Positions 1 through 9,374 are shown, numbered from the stretch's first letter. The stretch is DNA of 64,000 bases from Methyloceanibacter stevinii (GCF_001723355.1 NZ_LPWE01000011.1:62001-126000), one strand, 5' to 3'. Notes: a model not told the origin generated them from the letters alone. Translations and numbers: made by a program.

Positions 1-1393
1 GTTGCCGGGCGCTACGCCCGAAGGCGGCTCGCTTGGCCCCGTCGCTCAATAGCGCATCGAGCCCATGGGCGATCTCGGCGGGGTCTTCCGGGTTCTTGAT
101 CAGCAGCCCGTCCAAGTCGGGACGGACCTGCTGCTTGATGCCGACTGCACTCGACGCCATCAGCGCCGCGCGTTTCCACATGGGTTCGGTGACCGTCAGT
201 CCGAAGCCTTCCTGGATCGAGTTCTGCACCACGATGTCGGAGCAGCATTGAAGCGCATTGACGATGAGGGCGTTGTTCTCCTTCGAGGACATCGGCAGGG
301 AGAGGATCGCAACATCGGCCTGCAGGTGCGGCGGCAGCGCGCTGTAGGCTGCACAGAGCTCGGAAAGGACCTCCTTGCCCTCGGGGTCGTCGTCGACCGA
401 GGCCGGGTCCGGCCCGGCCAGGACGAGGCGGACAAGTTGAAGCGCACGTAAATGGTGGTTGTCGAGATCCGTGCGGGCCTCGATGCCGCGTTTGAGCGAG
501 ACGAAGCCTTCCATCAGCGGAAAGAATCCTTTGAGCCGGTCCCAGCGCGAGATTTGGGTGACGATCGGGCGGAAAAGGAGGCCGAAATCCTCCGGCTCGG
601 TCGCAGGCGCCCAATCGCCGTCGGCCTGGAGCCGCCTGGCAGGCTCCGCGTAGGCCGGCGATATAACCGGTCCCCACGGTTTGACCAGCGCGGAATTGGC
701 GAGGATTCCGACCAGGTCGTGCACTTGGAGGTGCCGATTCTTGTGGCTGAGCGGGTCGATCGCCGGATGGATAATGGTGGCGCGCCCGGCAAGAACGCTC
801 GGAATGTACTCCGGCGCCGTGAAGACCGCATGGTCATACGGCTTCAGATAGGGATCGAGAAAACCCCACGCAGCGCGCGTCTCCGCCGTCTCATGGTCAA
901 GACCGATGTGGCAGCGCCAGATCGCCGCGATATCCATCTTCTCGCGCAGCAGGGCGCCCGCGCCCATGGGCTGCGGGTCGTGGACCACCAGCACGTCGCC
1001 GGGCTGCAGGAATTCTTCCATCGCCGCCGCGTTCTCGGCACTGACCCGGTCGTAGACCGCATGGTCAGGTGTCCCCAGATTGGGATCGCCGGCGCCATGG
1101 ATGAGGTTGTGCAGGTTCTTGGTCAGCCGGAAAAAGGCCTGCTCCTGCGTCTCGATCACCAGCCAGTGGGTGTCGACGCCGAGCTCTCGCAGGATGCTCA
1201 GGAGCGCCGGCAGCATCTCGGCCACGCCGCCGCCTTGCGCAGTGCTGTTGACCATGACGAGGCGTCGCCCATCGAACCCGGCCAAGCGGCTTTCGGCCTC
1301 TTGCCGAAGGCTGCGCACCGTGGCGCCCAAATCCGCGACGCCCTCATAGTCAGAGAGCGACACCGGATGGCGAGGTTCGACGATCTGAACCAT
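1..1393 (-). CDS. Trehalose-synthase-like GT4 glycosyltransferase (3' end outside window)
   Basis: The frame is open from the ATG at 1393 to the window edge, about 464 codons, so only the C-terminal tail is missing. The N-terminal part carries the glycine-rich VNSTAQGGGVAEM segment at residues 49-60, typical of the TreT-like branch of GT-B retaining glycosyltransferases. The C-terminal part has a readable EGFGLTVTE, the E-x7-E nucleotide-sugar motif of GT4 enzymes. Enzymes of this branch join a nucleotide-activated glucose to glucose to make trehalose, a cytoplasmic compatible solute, but the substrate here is inferred from family resemblance only. It lies upstream of the edge of the window with no visible operon partner; the ATP synthase b subunit gene ends 60 bp away on the same strand. 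A general sucrose- or trehalose-phosphate-type glycosyltransferase remains possible. Confidence 0.75.
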   Translation of the reverse strand, partial: MVQIVEPRHPVSLSDYEGVADLGATVRSLRQEAESRLAGFDGRRLVMVNSTAQGGGVAEMLPALLSILRELGVDTHWLVIETQEQAFFRLTKNLHNLIHGAGDPNLGTPDHAVYDRVSAENAAAMEEFLQPGDVLVVHDPQPMGAGALLREKMDIAAIWRCHIGLDHETAETRAAWGFLDPYLKPYDHAVFTAPEYIPSVLAGRATIIHPAIDPLSHKNRHLQVHDLVGILANSALVKPWGPVISPAYAEPARRLQADGDWAPATEPEDFGLLFRPIVTQISRWDRLKGFFPLMEGFVSLKRGIEARTDLDNHHLRALQLVRLVLAGPDPASVDDDPEGKEVLSELCAAYSALPPHLQADVAILSLPMSSKENNALIVNALQCCSDIVVQNSIQEGFGLTVTEPMWKRAALMASSAVGIKQQVRPDLDGLLIKNPEDPAEIAHGLDALLSDGAKRAAFGRSARQ

Positions 1394-1453
1394 GCCGGAA
1401 CACTATCGCACCGACACGCAGAATTGCCAAAAAGGCGAAGGGAAACTGAGCTG

Positions 1454-1945
1454 CTAGTTGAGCTTCGACTTCAGGTCGTCGATGCCGGCACCGATGAGCT
1501 TGTCGGCCGTCTCCGGCGTCAGCGAGCTGGAAATGACGGTCTGCGCGGCGCTGACCGCCGCATCGGCAGCCGCGGCCCGCACGTCGCGGAGCGCATCGGC
1601 TTCAGCTTGCGCGATCTTGTCCTCGGCCATCTTCATGCGCCGCTCGAACTGCTCAGTCATAGCGCGGGAGGTCTCCAGCGCCAGCGCCTCGGCCTCTTTC
1701 GCGGCGAGCTCGATGATGTCCTCGGCCTCGCGGGCGGCGTTGGCGGTCTTCTTCTTGTAGTCGGCGAGAACGGCCTCGGCCTCCTCGCGGAGCGCCTGCG
1801 CGTCCGCGAGTTCCTTGGCGATCGCCGAGGCCCGATTGTCGAGCGCGGAGGCGATCATCTTGTGGGCCCCGAAATACACGACGAGGCCGACGAACAGGAA
1901 GAAGGAGACCGCGACCCAGAACTCTGCCGTTGCGAGGAATTCCAT
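1454..1945 (-). CDS. atpF: F0F1 ATP synthase subunit b
   Basis: This 163-residue protein has one N-terminal membrane helix (about residues 8-28) followed by a long charged, alanine-rich coiled coil, the layout of the peripheral stalk subunit b. It holds the F1 head against rotation while the c-ring turns. It is the last gene of the F0 cluster and starts only 3 bp after the stop of the b' gene, so the two are surely cotranscribed and probably translationally coupled. The pair b and b' forms a heterodimeric stalk in alphaproteobacteria. The length is normal and the frame intact. Confidence 0.95.
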   Translation of the reverse strand: MEFLATAEFWVAVSFFLFVGLVVYFGAHKMIASALDNRASAIAKELADAQALREEAEAVLADYKKKTANAAREAEDIIELAAKEAEALALETSRAMTEQFERRMKMAEDKIAQAEADALRDVRAAAADAAVSAAQTVISSSLTPETADKLIGAGIDDLKSKLN

Positions 1946-1948
1946 CTC

Positions 1949-2434
1949 TTACGCCTTCCGTGCCGCCGTAACGGCCTTTTCGAGATCCGCCTTCGGGGGC
2001 GCGACGCCGATAAGCTGCTTGACGATGTCGGCCGCCGCTTCCGTCGCAACGGTGTTGACGTCCTTCATCGCCGAGTCCCTAGCCTTCTCGATCCGTGCCG
2101 CCGCTTCCGCAGCCTTGTCGGCCAGCTGCTTGTCGAGCTTGGCCCGCTCCGCGTCGGTCTCCGCCTTCAGCTTGGCGCGGCCTTCTTCGACGATGGCATG
2201 CGCCTTCTGCTTGGCCTCGGCCAAAGCCTGCTCGTAAGCGGCAATGGCCTCCTCGGTCCCGCGCTTGTTCTTCTCAGCCGCCTCGAGGTCGCCGGCGATT
2301 CTCGCCGCACGCCTGTCGATGACCGTGCTGATGCGCGGGATCGCGACCCACACCATCAGCAGATAAAGAATGCCGAAGGTAATGAGTAGCCAGATGACTT
2401 GCGGAGCCCAATCGATCGGATTGAGTTGCGGCAT
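1949..2434 (-). CDS. atpF2: F0F1 ATP synthase subunit b' (second stalk subunit)
   Basis: This 161-residue protein begins with a short leader ending in IDWAPQVIW, then a single membrane helix (about residues 10-30), then a long Ala/Glu/Lys-rich coiled coil. This matches the b' subunit found in photosynthetic and alphaproteobacterial F0 complexes, where it pairs with b to form the peripheral stalk. It sits between atpE and atpF in the usual alphaproteobacterial order a-c-b'-b. The spacing to atpE (about 38 bp) and to atpF (3 bp) indicates one transcript. The F1 genes are not in the window, as expected for this group, in which F0 and F1 form separate operons. Confidence 0.94.
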   Translation of the reverse strand: MPQLNPIDWAPQVIWLLITFGILYLLMVWVAIPRISTVIDRRAARIAGDLEAAEKNKRGTEEAIAAYEQALAEAKQKAHAIVEEGRAKLKAETDAERAKLDKQLADKAAEAAARIEKARDSAMKDVNTVATEAAADIVKQLIGVAPPKADLEKAVTAARKA

Positions 2435-2472
2435 AGGTCGTGTCCTTTTGAGAGAGCTTGCTTTAGCTCAGA

Positions 2473-2700
2473 CTAGAACACGAACAGGATGATCAGTGCC
2501 ACCACGAGGCCGAACAGGCCGGTCGCTTCGGCAAGAGCAAAGCCGAGAAGCAGGTTGGCGAACTGACCGGGAGCGGCCGACGGGTTGCGAAGCGCACCCT
2601 GCAGGTAGCTACCGAAGATGGTTCCGATACCGAGACCGGCACCGATAAGAGCGAGCGAGGCCAGGCCCGCGCCGATAAACTTTGCTGCTTCTGCTTCCAT
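2473..2700 (-). CDS. atpE: F0F1 ATP synthase subunit c
   Basis: The 75-residue product is a two-helix hairpin. The glycine-rich first helix contains [13 protein letters not shown], the polar loop contains RNP, and the second helix carries the proton-binding glutamate in ALAEATGLF. These are the diagnostic features of the proteolipid that forms the rotating c-ring in the inner membrane. The size is standard for alphaproteobacteria. It lies between atpB and the b' gene on the minus strand. The start ATG at 2700 is preceded by an AAGGAGAC Shine-Dalgarno sequence. Confidence 0.97.
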   Translation of the reverse strand: MEAEAAKFIGAGLASLALIGAGLGIGTIFGSYLQGALRNPSAAPGQFANLLLGFALAEATGLFGLVVALIILFVF

Positions 2701-2739
2701 GATCTTAGTCTCCTTGAACGATCGAATATCTATGTGAGC

Positions 2740-3536
2740 TTAGTGAAGGTGGAGCGCATCGTTGAGATAGATGCAGGTGAGGATGGCGAACACATAGCTT
2801 GCAGGAACGCCACCAGAATTTCGAGGCCGGTGAAGGCCACCATGAAGGCCAATGCCGCCCAGCCGCCGAGAACGCCCATGGCGACCACGAAGGCGCCGAA
2901 CACTTTCAGCAGGGTATGACCGGCGGTCATGTTGGCGAACAGACGAACCGAAAGACTCAAGGGCCGCGTCAGATAGGAGATCACCTCGACCACCACGATC
3001 AGCGGCAGGAGGATGAACGGGACGCCCTTGGGCACGAAGAAACTGAAGAAGTGCGCGCCGTGCTTCACGAAACCGATGATCGTGACGCCGATAAACACCA
3101 TCAGCGCGAGAGCGAAGGTCACGATGATGTGGCTGGTCACGGTGAAGGAGTAGGGCATCATGCCGAGCATGTTCATGGTCAGCACGAACATGAAAAGCGT
3201 GAAGATAAACGGGAAATACTTCATCCCGTCGGTGCCCACATTGTCGCGCACCATGTCGGCGACGAAGGAATAGGCGAGCTCGGCGACCGACTGGGTGCGG
3301 TTCGGAACCATCTCGGCTTTGCGCATGGCGAATACGATGAAGACCGTGATGAGCACGGCGCCGATCACCATGAACAGTGCGGAATTCGTGAAAGACGCGT
3401 CGAAGCCGAAAATATCCAGCGGCACGATGCGCTGAATCTCGAACTGGTGCATCGGATCCGGCATACCTGTGCCGGTGCCGTGACCATCCCCGTGACCCGC
3501 GCTCTCAGCGGCGTAAGCTGCCCCAATCAAGGTCAA
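2740..3536 (-). CDS. atpB: F0F1 ATP synthase subunit a, frame broken near the 3' end
   Basis: This is the membrane subunit that carries the proton half-channels. The essential arginine is in RPLSLSVRLFANM, in the penultimate-helix region, followed by GLEILVAFLQA of the last helix. At about 2796-2798 one base appears to be missing. As written, the frame runs on to a stop at 2730 with an atypical Ser/Thr-rich tail. Adding one base gives AYVFAILTCIYLNDALHLH and a stop at 2740, the normal family ending. The first possible start is the TTG at 3536; an ATG at about 3464 (MPDPMHQFEIQ) matches the usual start in relatives better. The break hits an essential subunit, so a sequence error is more likely than a real mutation. 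Confidence 0.93.
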
Positions 3537-3541
3537 AGCCC

Positions 3542-3943
3542 CTAATCCTCATCGTCTCTTGTCACCGCATCGCGCTCCTTCTTGGTGCGCAAGTGATGAC
3601 CGGGCATCGGCTCGCCCTGCATTGTCTTTGCCGTTCGTATCACGTTCATGATCCCGCTGGCGGCGCCCAAAACCAGGAATACCAACATCAGGATCGGCTT
3701 CGTGCCGAACAGCTGGTCCAGTGCCCAGCCGATAAACCCCCCAACCGCGACGCTGGCGACCAGCTCGATCGACAGCTTGAAAGCTTGGCCCATGGCCTGG
3801 CCGCGTCCCTCGGTATTAACCGTCGGCGGACGCAGGCCCTTGGCCTCCATCAGCTTCCCATCGAGCGTGTCTAGCCGCCGCCGAATGCTCTCAGTGTCCT
3901 GATCGCCGTTTCCGGCTCCGGACTGATTTTCGGCTCCGGCCAT
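3542..3943 (-). CDS. atpI: AtpI-like F0F1 ATP synthase assembly protein
   Basis: The 133-residue product has a charged N-terminus with a short coiled-coil stretch, then two membrane helices (about residues 55-75 and 83-103) with GGFIGWALDQLFGTKP between them, the hallmark of the AtpI/Z family. The C-terminus is charged and cytoplasmic. AtpI helps assemble the c-ring and stabilise F0. It is the first gene of the F0 operon, 5 bp before the first possible atpB start. A promoter-like sequence lies about 60-90 bp upstream. Confidence 0.92.
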   Translation of the reverse strand: MAGAENQSGAGNGDQDTESIRRRLDTLDGKLMEAKGLRPPTVNTEGRGQAMGQAFKLSIELVASVAVGGFIGWALDQLFGTKPILMLVFLVLGAASGIMNVIRTAKTMQGEPMPGHHLRTKKERDAVTRDDED

Positions 3944-4005
3944 AGGCTATTGCTCAATTCCGGGAGAGCCCCAGAGGACCGGCTGGCCCCCAAGCTTCGC
4001 GCGCA

Positions 4006-4032
4006 CTTTAGTTAGGGAATCCCGAGTGTCAA
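4006..4032 (-). promoter_or_regulatory. Possible sigma-70-type promoter of the F0 operon
   Basis: Read on the minus strand, TTGACA (4032-4027) is followed after 15 bp by CTAAAG (4011-4006), about 60 bp upstream of atpI. The -35 box is a perfect consensus. The -10 box is weak and the spacing short, so this is a tentative call. The rest of the 222-bp gap between atpI and smc shows no gene. Confidence 0.35.
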
Positions 4033-4129
4033 GAAAGTCCCCGCCGTTGTGACGCCGCATGTGAGGCGCGGGCAACGGTTGGGCGAGATGACCCAAGCGA
4101 GAGGCTGGAAATGCCCTGAAAACGGCTGG

Positions 4130-4150
4130 AAAACCGGCCGCGGCCGGCTA
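4130..4150 (-). terminator. Possible intrinsic terminator after smc
   Basis: On the minus strand, just past the smc stop at 4166, the palindrome CCGGCCGCGGCCGG is followed directly by TTTT and then by a second short T run. The stem is very GC-rich but its loop would be only about four bases. Confidence 0.45.
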
Positions 4151-4165
4151 CCGGTGCTACGAGGA

Positions 4166-7100
4166 CTAGCCCGCGTCGCGAAGCTGCTCGGCGGTCTCCA
4201 GATCGACGGACACCAGCTGGCTCACGCCCCGTTCCTGCATGGTCACGCCGAACAGGCGGCTCATACGCGCCATGGTCAGCGGATGGTGGGTGATGATGAG
4301 GAAGCGCGTCTGGGTTTCCTTCGACATTTCCTCCATGAGCCGGCAGAAGCGGTCCACATTGGCGTCGTCCAAAGGCGCGTCCACCTCGTCCAGCACGCAG
4401 ATGGGCGAGGGATTGGTCAGGAACACCGCGAAAATCAACGCCAAGGCGGTCAACGCCTTTTCGCCACCCGACATCAGCGTCAGGGTCTGGGTCTTCTTGC
4501 CCGGGGGCTGCGCGAAAATCTCGAGACCCGATTCGAGCGGATCGTCAGAATCGACGAGCCTCAGCTCGGCCGAGCCGCCGCCGAACAGCGTCTGGAATAG
4601 GCGCGAGAAATGCGTGTTGACCGTGTCGAAGGCCTCGAGGAGCCGTTTGCGCCCTTCGCGGTTGAGGCTGGAAATGCCGGCGCAGTTGCGCGATCGCTTC
4701 TTCGCGTCGCCCTTCTCGCGCTCCATGCCTTCCAGCTGTTCGGCAAGCTCGATCTCTTCCTCTTCGGCGCGCAAGTTCACTCCGCCGAGCCGTTCGCGGT
4801 CGGCCTTGAGCTTGGCCAGGCGCGGCTCGACCTCCTCCAGGGAGGGCAGTTCGGCCCCTTCGGCGAGATTGGCGCGCGGCAGACATTCTTCCGGCGCACA
4901 GTCGACCTGCTCGCGGATGAGCCTGGACAGTCCGGAGCGGCGCTCCCGGGCGCCTTCAAGCCGCGCCTCGCTGCGTGCCTTGCCCTCGCGGGCCGAAGAC
5001 AGACGTTCCTGGACGGCGCGCAGAGCCTTGTCCTGCTCACGCAACGCGGTTTCCGCCTCCGCCAGATCGTCAGCGGCCTTGGACCGGTCGCGTTCCGCCT
5101 CCGCGATAGCGTTCATCAGCTTGCCGCGGCGCTCTTCGATCTCGGCCGGCAGGTTGGCGAGGGCTTCGAGGTCGGCCGTCGTTTCGGATTTGCGCGCGCC
5201 CAGCGTCTCGATGTGCTGTTGCGCGTTCGCGATCCGCTTACGCCAGAGATCCTCTTCGGCCGTGATGGCCTTGATGCGCTCCGTGCGGAGCCGCACTTCG
5301 TTTTCGAAGCTCTTGAGATTCGCTTGTGCCTGCGCCGCCTCGGAGCGGGCATTGGCGGCGTCACCTTGCGCCGCTTCCAGCGCTGCCGTCAGCCCATCCA
5401 GCGCCGTGAGTTCCTGCAGAGCGCCAGCCGCGGCCTCTGCCTGTTCCTGGGCCTCGTCGCGAGCGGCCTTGGTGCGGCTCAACGCTTCAGACAAAGCACC
5501 CAATTGTTTGCTGTTGGCCTGAACTTCGCGCTCCACCGTGGCGATGGCGCTGCGCGTCCGGTCGAGTTCGGCGCGGTCGTCCTTGATCTTGAGGCGAAGG
5601 TCCTTCGTCTTCTGGCTTGCAGCCTGACTCGCCTCGGTCGCGGCCTCGAGCGCCGCTTGGGCCGCCGTCTGCGCGTCCTCGGCATCGACCTTCAGAGCTT
5701 TTAGCGATTCGAGCCGTGTGCGCTCCTCGAGCCGTGCACCTTGCGCCGTCGCCGCCCCCGCTTGGACGCTGTAGCCGTCCCAGCGCCACAGATCGCCGTC
5801 TTTCGAGACGAGGCGCTGGCCGGGGCTCAACACGGCCTGCAGTTCGGCCCCTTGGTCGGCCTCGACCACGCCGATCTGCGACAGCCGGCGCGCTAGGGCC
5901 TCGGGGCCGGTGACGAACTGGCTGAGAGGGATAACGCCGTCAGGCAGGGCCGGATCGTCGGCGCCGGCGGCGAAGTTGCGCCAATGCACCGGGGCGCTGT
6001 CTTCGGCGGCAGCGTCGAGATCATCACCCAGCGCCGCGCCGAGCGCGTGCTCGTAACCACCCTCGATCCGGACATCCTCGACGATCGGGGTCCACTCGTT
6101 CGGCGGCGCCAGGAGCTTCAACAGGGTTGCAAGCTCGGTCTCGATCTCCTGACGGGCAAGGTTGGCGTCGGCAAGCGCGCTCCGAAGCCGCGTCTCCTCG
6201 GCCCTGGCTTGCTCCTCGTCGGCCTCGGCCTGCGTCAGGGCCGTGGCGGCTTCCTCGAGAAGTGCGGAGGCCCGCTCGGCTTCGGTATTCAGTTCGGTAA
6301 GTTTCGCCTCGCCGCCGCTTTCCGCCTCGAGATCGGCGAGCTGCTGCGCCAGATCCTCGGATTGGGACTGAAGCTGGGCGATCCGGCTGGCGAGCCGGGT
6401 TTGATCGTTCTCCAGGCGGCCGCGCTCGGCCCGCGCCTCGGCAAGCTCCGTCGTGGCCGCGCGCAGGGCCGTTTCGGCCTCGCCCAGTACGGTGGCCGCG
6501 GTGGCGGCAGCTTCGCGCAATTGCGGCTCCACGCTGTCGTCAGTGCCGGCGGCCTCGAGCCCGGCCTTTTCCGCGCCTAGGCCTTCCAGAACCTTGTTGG
6601 CTTCGGCGATTTGCTCCTCTTCGCGAGTCAGATCGCGGGCAGTCTGGGTAAGCTGCGTTTCCAGCTCGTCCTGCCGGGCCTTAGCGCGGGCTTCCTCGCG
6701 CTCCAGGGCATCGCGATCCACGGTGAGGCGGTGCAGGACCGCCGCGCGCGCAGCCTCTTCGTCGCGCAAGGGCTGAAGTTTCTCCGCCGCCTCGGACCGG
6801 GCCCGCAAAGCCTCCGCCTCGGCCTTGGTCTCCTCGGCCACTGTCCGCAGCGACTCCTGGAACGCCGCCTCGTCCCCTTCGACCTGCGCACAGGCCGCCA
6901 CCCATTGCAGGTGGTAGGAGAGGGCTTCCATCTCCTGAATCTTCGTCGAAATATCGCGGTAGCGCTTTGCCTGACGGGCCTGCCGGCGCGTCGCCTGAAG
7001 CTGCGAGGTCAACTGACCGATGAGATCGGCGAGGCGGGCGAGATTGCTTTCCGCCGCCTTGAGGCGCAGTTCCGCTTCGTGGCGCCGGCTGTGAAGGCCG

Positions 7101-7612
7101 GCGACGCCCGCGGCGTCCTCCAGCACGCGCCGCCGCTCCAAGGGCGTGGCGCTGACGATCTCTCCAATACGGCCCTGTTGCACGAGGGCCGGCGAGCGGG
7201 CGCCGGTCGCGGCGTCTTCGAACAGGAGGCGGACATCGCGCGCCCGCACATCCTTACCGTTGACGCGATAGGCGGAGCCGGCTTCGCGCTCGATCCGCCG
7301 CGTCACTTCCAGGACGTCGGCGTCGTTGAATTCGGCAGGTGCCAGCCGCTCGCTATTGTCGATGAAAAGAGTGACCTCGGCCGTGTTCCGTGCCGGCCGG
7401 TCCTGCGCGCCCGCGAAGATGACATCGTCCATGGCCGAGCCGCGCATGCTCTTGTAGGACGTCTCGCCCATGGCCCAGCGCAGGGCTTCCAGCAGGTTGG
7501 ACTTGCCGCAGCCATTGGGGCCGACCACGCCGGTCAAGCCGTGTTCGATGACGAGCTCTGTGGGCTCGACGAACGATTTGAACCCAAGAAGGCGAAGCCT
7601 GGAGATTTGCAC
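4166..7612 (-). CDS. smc: Chromosome segregation protein SMC
   Basis: The product is about 1148 residues, the normal SMC length. It has the N-terminal ATPase motif GPNGCGKSN (about residues 31-39), a very long coiled coil interrupted by a hinge near the middle, the signature LMSGGEKAL (about 1046) and Walker B ICVLDEVDAPLDD (about 1069). SMC with ScpAB compacts and aligns the nucleoid. I prefer the GTG at 7612, which gives VQISRLRLLGFKSF as in relatives; an ATG at 7723 would add an atypical leader. Between about 4704 and 4678 the frame looks wrong for about nine codons (KKRSRNCAG). The neighbouring frame reads EEAIAQLRR, which fits the coiled coil before ISSLNREGR. This suggests two compensating indels. 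Confidence 0.96.
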   Translation of the reverse strand: MQISRLRLLGFKSFVEPTELVIEHGLTGVVGPNGCGKSNLLEALRWAMGETSYKSMRGSAMDDVIFAGAQDRPARNTAEVTLFIDNSERLAPAEFNDADVLEVTRRIEREAGSAYRVNGKDVRARDVRLLFEDAATGARSPALVQQGRIGEIVSATPLERRRVLEDAAGVAGLHSRRHEAELRLKAAESNLARLADLIGQLTSQLQATRRQARQAKRYRDISTKIQEMEALSYHLQWVAACAQVEGDEAAFQESLRTVAEETKAEAEALRARSEAAEKLQPLRDEEAARAAVLHRLTVDRDALEREEARAKARQDELETQLTQTARDLTREEEQIAEANKVLEGLGAEKAGLEAAGTDDSVEPQLREAAATAATVLGEAETALRAATTELAEARAERGRLENDQTRLASRIAQLQSQSEDLAQQLADLEAESGGEAKLTELNTEAERASALLEEAATALTQAEADEEQARAEETRLRSALADANLARQEIETELATLLKLLAPPNEWTPIVEDVRIEGGYEHALGAALGDDLDAAAEDSAPVHWRNFAAGADDPALPDGVIPLSQFVTGPEALARRLSQIGVVEADQGAELQAVLSPGQRLVSKDGDLWRWDGYSVQAGAATAQGARLEERTRLESLKALKVDAEDAQTAAQAALEAATEASQAASQKTKDLRLKIKDDRAELDRTRSAIATVEREVQANSKQLGALSEALSRTKAARDEAQEQAEAAAGALQELTALDGLTAALEAAQGDAANARSEAAQAQANLKSFENEVRLRTERIKAITAEEDLWRKRIANAQQHIETLGARKSETTADLEALANLPAEIEERRGKLMNAIAEAERDRSKAADDLAEAETALREQDKALRAVQERLSSAREGKARSEARLEGARERRSGLSRLIREQVDCAPEECLPRANLAEGAELPSLEEVEPRLAKLKADRERLGGVNLRAEEEEIELAEQLEGMEREKGDAKKRSRNCAGISSLNREGRKRLLEAFDTVNTHFSRLFQTLFGGGSAELRLVDSDDPLESGLEIFAQPPGKKTQTLTLMSGGEKALTALALIFAVFLTNPSPICVLDEVDAPLDDANVDRFCRLMEEMSKETQTRFLIITHHPLTMARMSRLFGVTMQERGVSQLVSVDLETAEQLRDAG

Positions 7613-7732
7613 CTGCTGACGATCCTTATCTGCTACCGGGCGTAGTTTGGAACCGGGTAACGCGTGCTCCGTGACGGAAACGCGACAAGACCTGAACTTG
7701 GAGGGGGACGGCGCGATTCGCAACGCCGGAGA

Positions 7733-8458
7733 TCAAGAAGCCTGTGGTTCAATCAAGGCTTTCATCTGCTCGAAGGTCACTTCGCCCTGGAGCTTCTGGC
7801 CGTTGATAAAGAACGTTGGCGTTCCGACAACGCCATATTTGCGTCCCCGCTGCTTTACCTCCATCAACCCATCGATAATGCTTTGATTCGATAGGCATTT
7901 GTCAAATTGCGCGCGGGTCATTCCACTGGTTTTCGCGATTTTGTAGAGGGCGTCCGGACGGACTTCCTGGCTGACCCATTCGCGCTGACGGGAGAGATAA
8001 GCCTCTATGAGCGGCAGGTATTTGCTCTTCGGGGCGCATCTCGTGACGATCGCCGCCGCTCCCGCCGACTGGCCGATGGCGAATTCCCGGATGATGTAGC
8101 GCACCCGGCCGGTGTCCACATAGGTGCGCTTCACGCGCGGAAAGACCTTGGCGTGGTAGGCGCGGCAATAGGGGCAGGTGAGGGACACATACTCGATGAT
8201 GGTCACGGGGGCGTTGCGGTTGCCGTACTCGCGATCCCCGAGCGGTCCTGGTTCCAGAAGCTGGTCCTTGAGCGGGACTGCCTCGGGCGTCGTCCCGCCG
8301 GGCCCGCCACAGGCCCCGAGCCCCAGCGCAGCAAGGCCGAGGATGGCGCCGGTCAAGACGGTCGTGGCTAACCTGCTGAGCCCCAACAAGAATCCCCCGG
8401 GGATATCGATCCACGTTTCCGAAACCTCAGCCGCTCGAGCGGCTGCGATCCGAAGCAA
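7733..8458 (-). CDS. DsbA-family thioredoxin-fold lipoprotein
   Basis: A hydrophobic leader ends in the lipobox-like sequence GLGAC, so the mature protein is probably lipid-anchored in the periplasm. The thioredoxin active site is TCPYC, inside the VTIIEYVSLTCPYCRAYH region, and GTPTFFING supplies the cis-proline region typical of DsbA/DsbG relatives. Such proteins oxidise or isomerise disulfides. It is 241 residues from the first possible start; the true start may lie further in, near the hydrophobic stretch. It follows a second, similar gene (8505-9226) on the same strand and precedes smc. A DsbA gene next to smc and dciA is, as I recall, a common arrangement in Hyphomicrobiales. Confidence 0.9.
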   Translation of the reverse strand: MLRIAAARAAEVSETWIDIPGGFLLGLSRLATTVLTGAILGLAALGLGACGGPGGTTPEAVPLKDQLLEPGPLGDREYGNRNAPVTIIEYVSLTCPYCRAYHAKVFPRVKRTYVDTGRVRYIIREFAIGQSAGAAAIVTRCAPKSKYLPLIEAYLSRQREWVSQEVRPDALYKIAKTSGMTRAQFDKCLSNQSIIDGLMEVKQRGRKYGVVGTPTFFINGQKLQGEVTFEQMKALIEPQAS

Positions 8459-8504
8459 CTATGCACAGACTAACGTGCGGGACCGCCGAGGCGCAGCGTC
8501 GCGC

Positions 8505-9226
8505 CTAGCCGCTCGGCGGCGTTTCCGGCTTGCCCTCGATCACTGCGTCAAAGGACTCGATTCCGACACCCTCGAGGCGCGTGCCGTTGACGAAGAACGC
8601 TGGCGTACCGTCCACGCCGAACTCTTCGTGCGCCTTCTTACGGACCGCGACGATCTTGTTGAACAGGTCCTTGTCTTCGACACATTGCTTATAGCTGTCC
8701 TCCGAGAACCCGGCCTGCTTGGCGATGAGCTTCAGCTTCTCCTGGCCGTCGGGCCCAGGCGCAGCCCAGGTCTCCTGGGTCTCGAACAAGCCGTCGAGGA
8801 GGGGGTAGAACCGGTCCTTGCCGGCGCAGCGGGCCACCATCGAAGCGCGGGCCGCAAGGCTATCCAAAGGAAACTCGCGGAAGATGAAGCGGGCCTTGCC
8901 CGTGTCGATGTACTTCTCCTTCAGCTGCGGGAACACCTCCGTATAGAAGTGCGCGCAGTGGGGGCAGGTCATCGAAGCGTATTCCACGATCACGTTGTCC
9001 GCGTTGGGATCGCCGAGCACGATGTCTTCCAGCGGCCCCGCTTCCAGCAGAGCGGCCAATTCCGGATTTGCCTTGGGGGCATCAGGTCCGCTGCCGTCTC
9101 TCCGCTTGAGAAGTACAGGCCAACGGCCAGCGCGGCGGCCACCAGCGCACCGATGATGTAAACGCCATTATGGCTCTTCTTGGCCTCGGTCGAGGCTTCG
9201 GTCGTATCTTTCTTGGGCTTTGCCAC
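8505..9226 (-). CDS. Membrane-anchored DsbA-family protein, frame broken after the anchor
   Basis: The N-terminal part (AKPKKDTTEAST, then a membrane helix NGVYIIGALVAAALAVGLY) and the thioredoxin part (ELAALLEAG, IVEYASMTCPHC, GTPAFFVNG) lie in different frames. They join if one base is added near 9105-9118, giving a GSGPDAPKANPEL linker. The active site is CPHC and the protein would be about 240 residues with an inner-membrane anchor, as in the BdbD-like/thioredoxin-4 DsbA group. I chose the GTG at 9226 because GGAGAG lies 6 bp upstream; an ATG at 9250 is an alternative. It is paralogous to the downstream lipoprotein. Confidence 0.88.
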
Positions 9227-9374
9227 GTCGAACTCTCCGGCTTTCCTCATGCGCGGCTCCCTCACGGCAACCGGCGCCTACAATCGTTGAATGGCGCCGA
9301 TCCGGCAAGCGGGCGCAAGCGCGTTTGCTTCAACCCCTCGTGAGGGCGACACTTAGCCCTCGTGCTCGAAAGAC

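Noticed and set aside
452-2389. Long plus-strand open frame (645 codons) over the glycosyltransferase and ATP synthase genes
   Set aside because: It is antisense to clearly conserved genes, Arg-rich, and shows no family motif; a GC-bias shadow.
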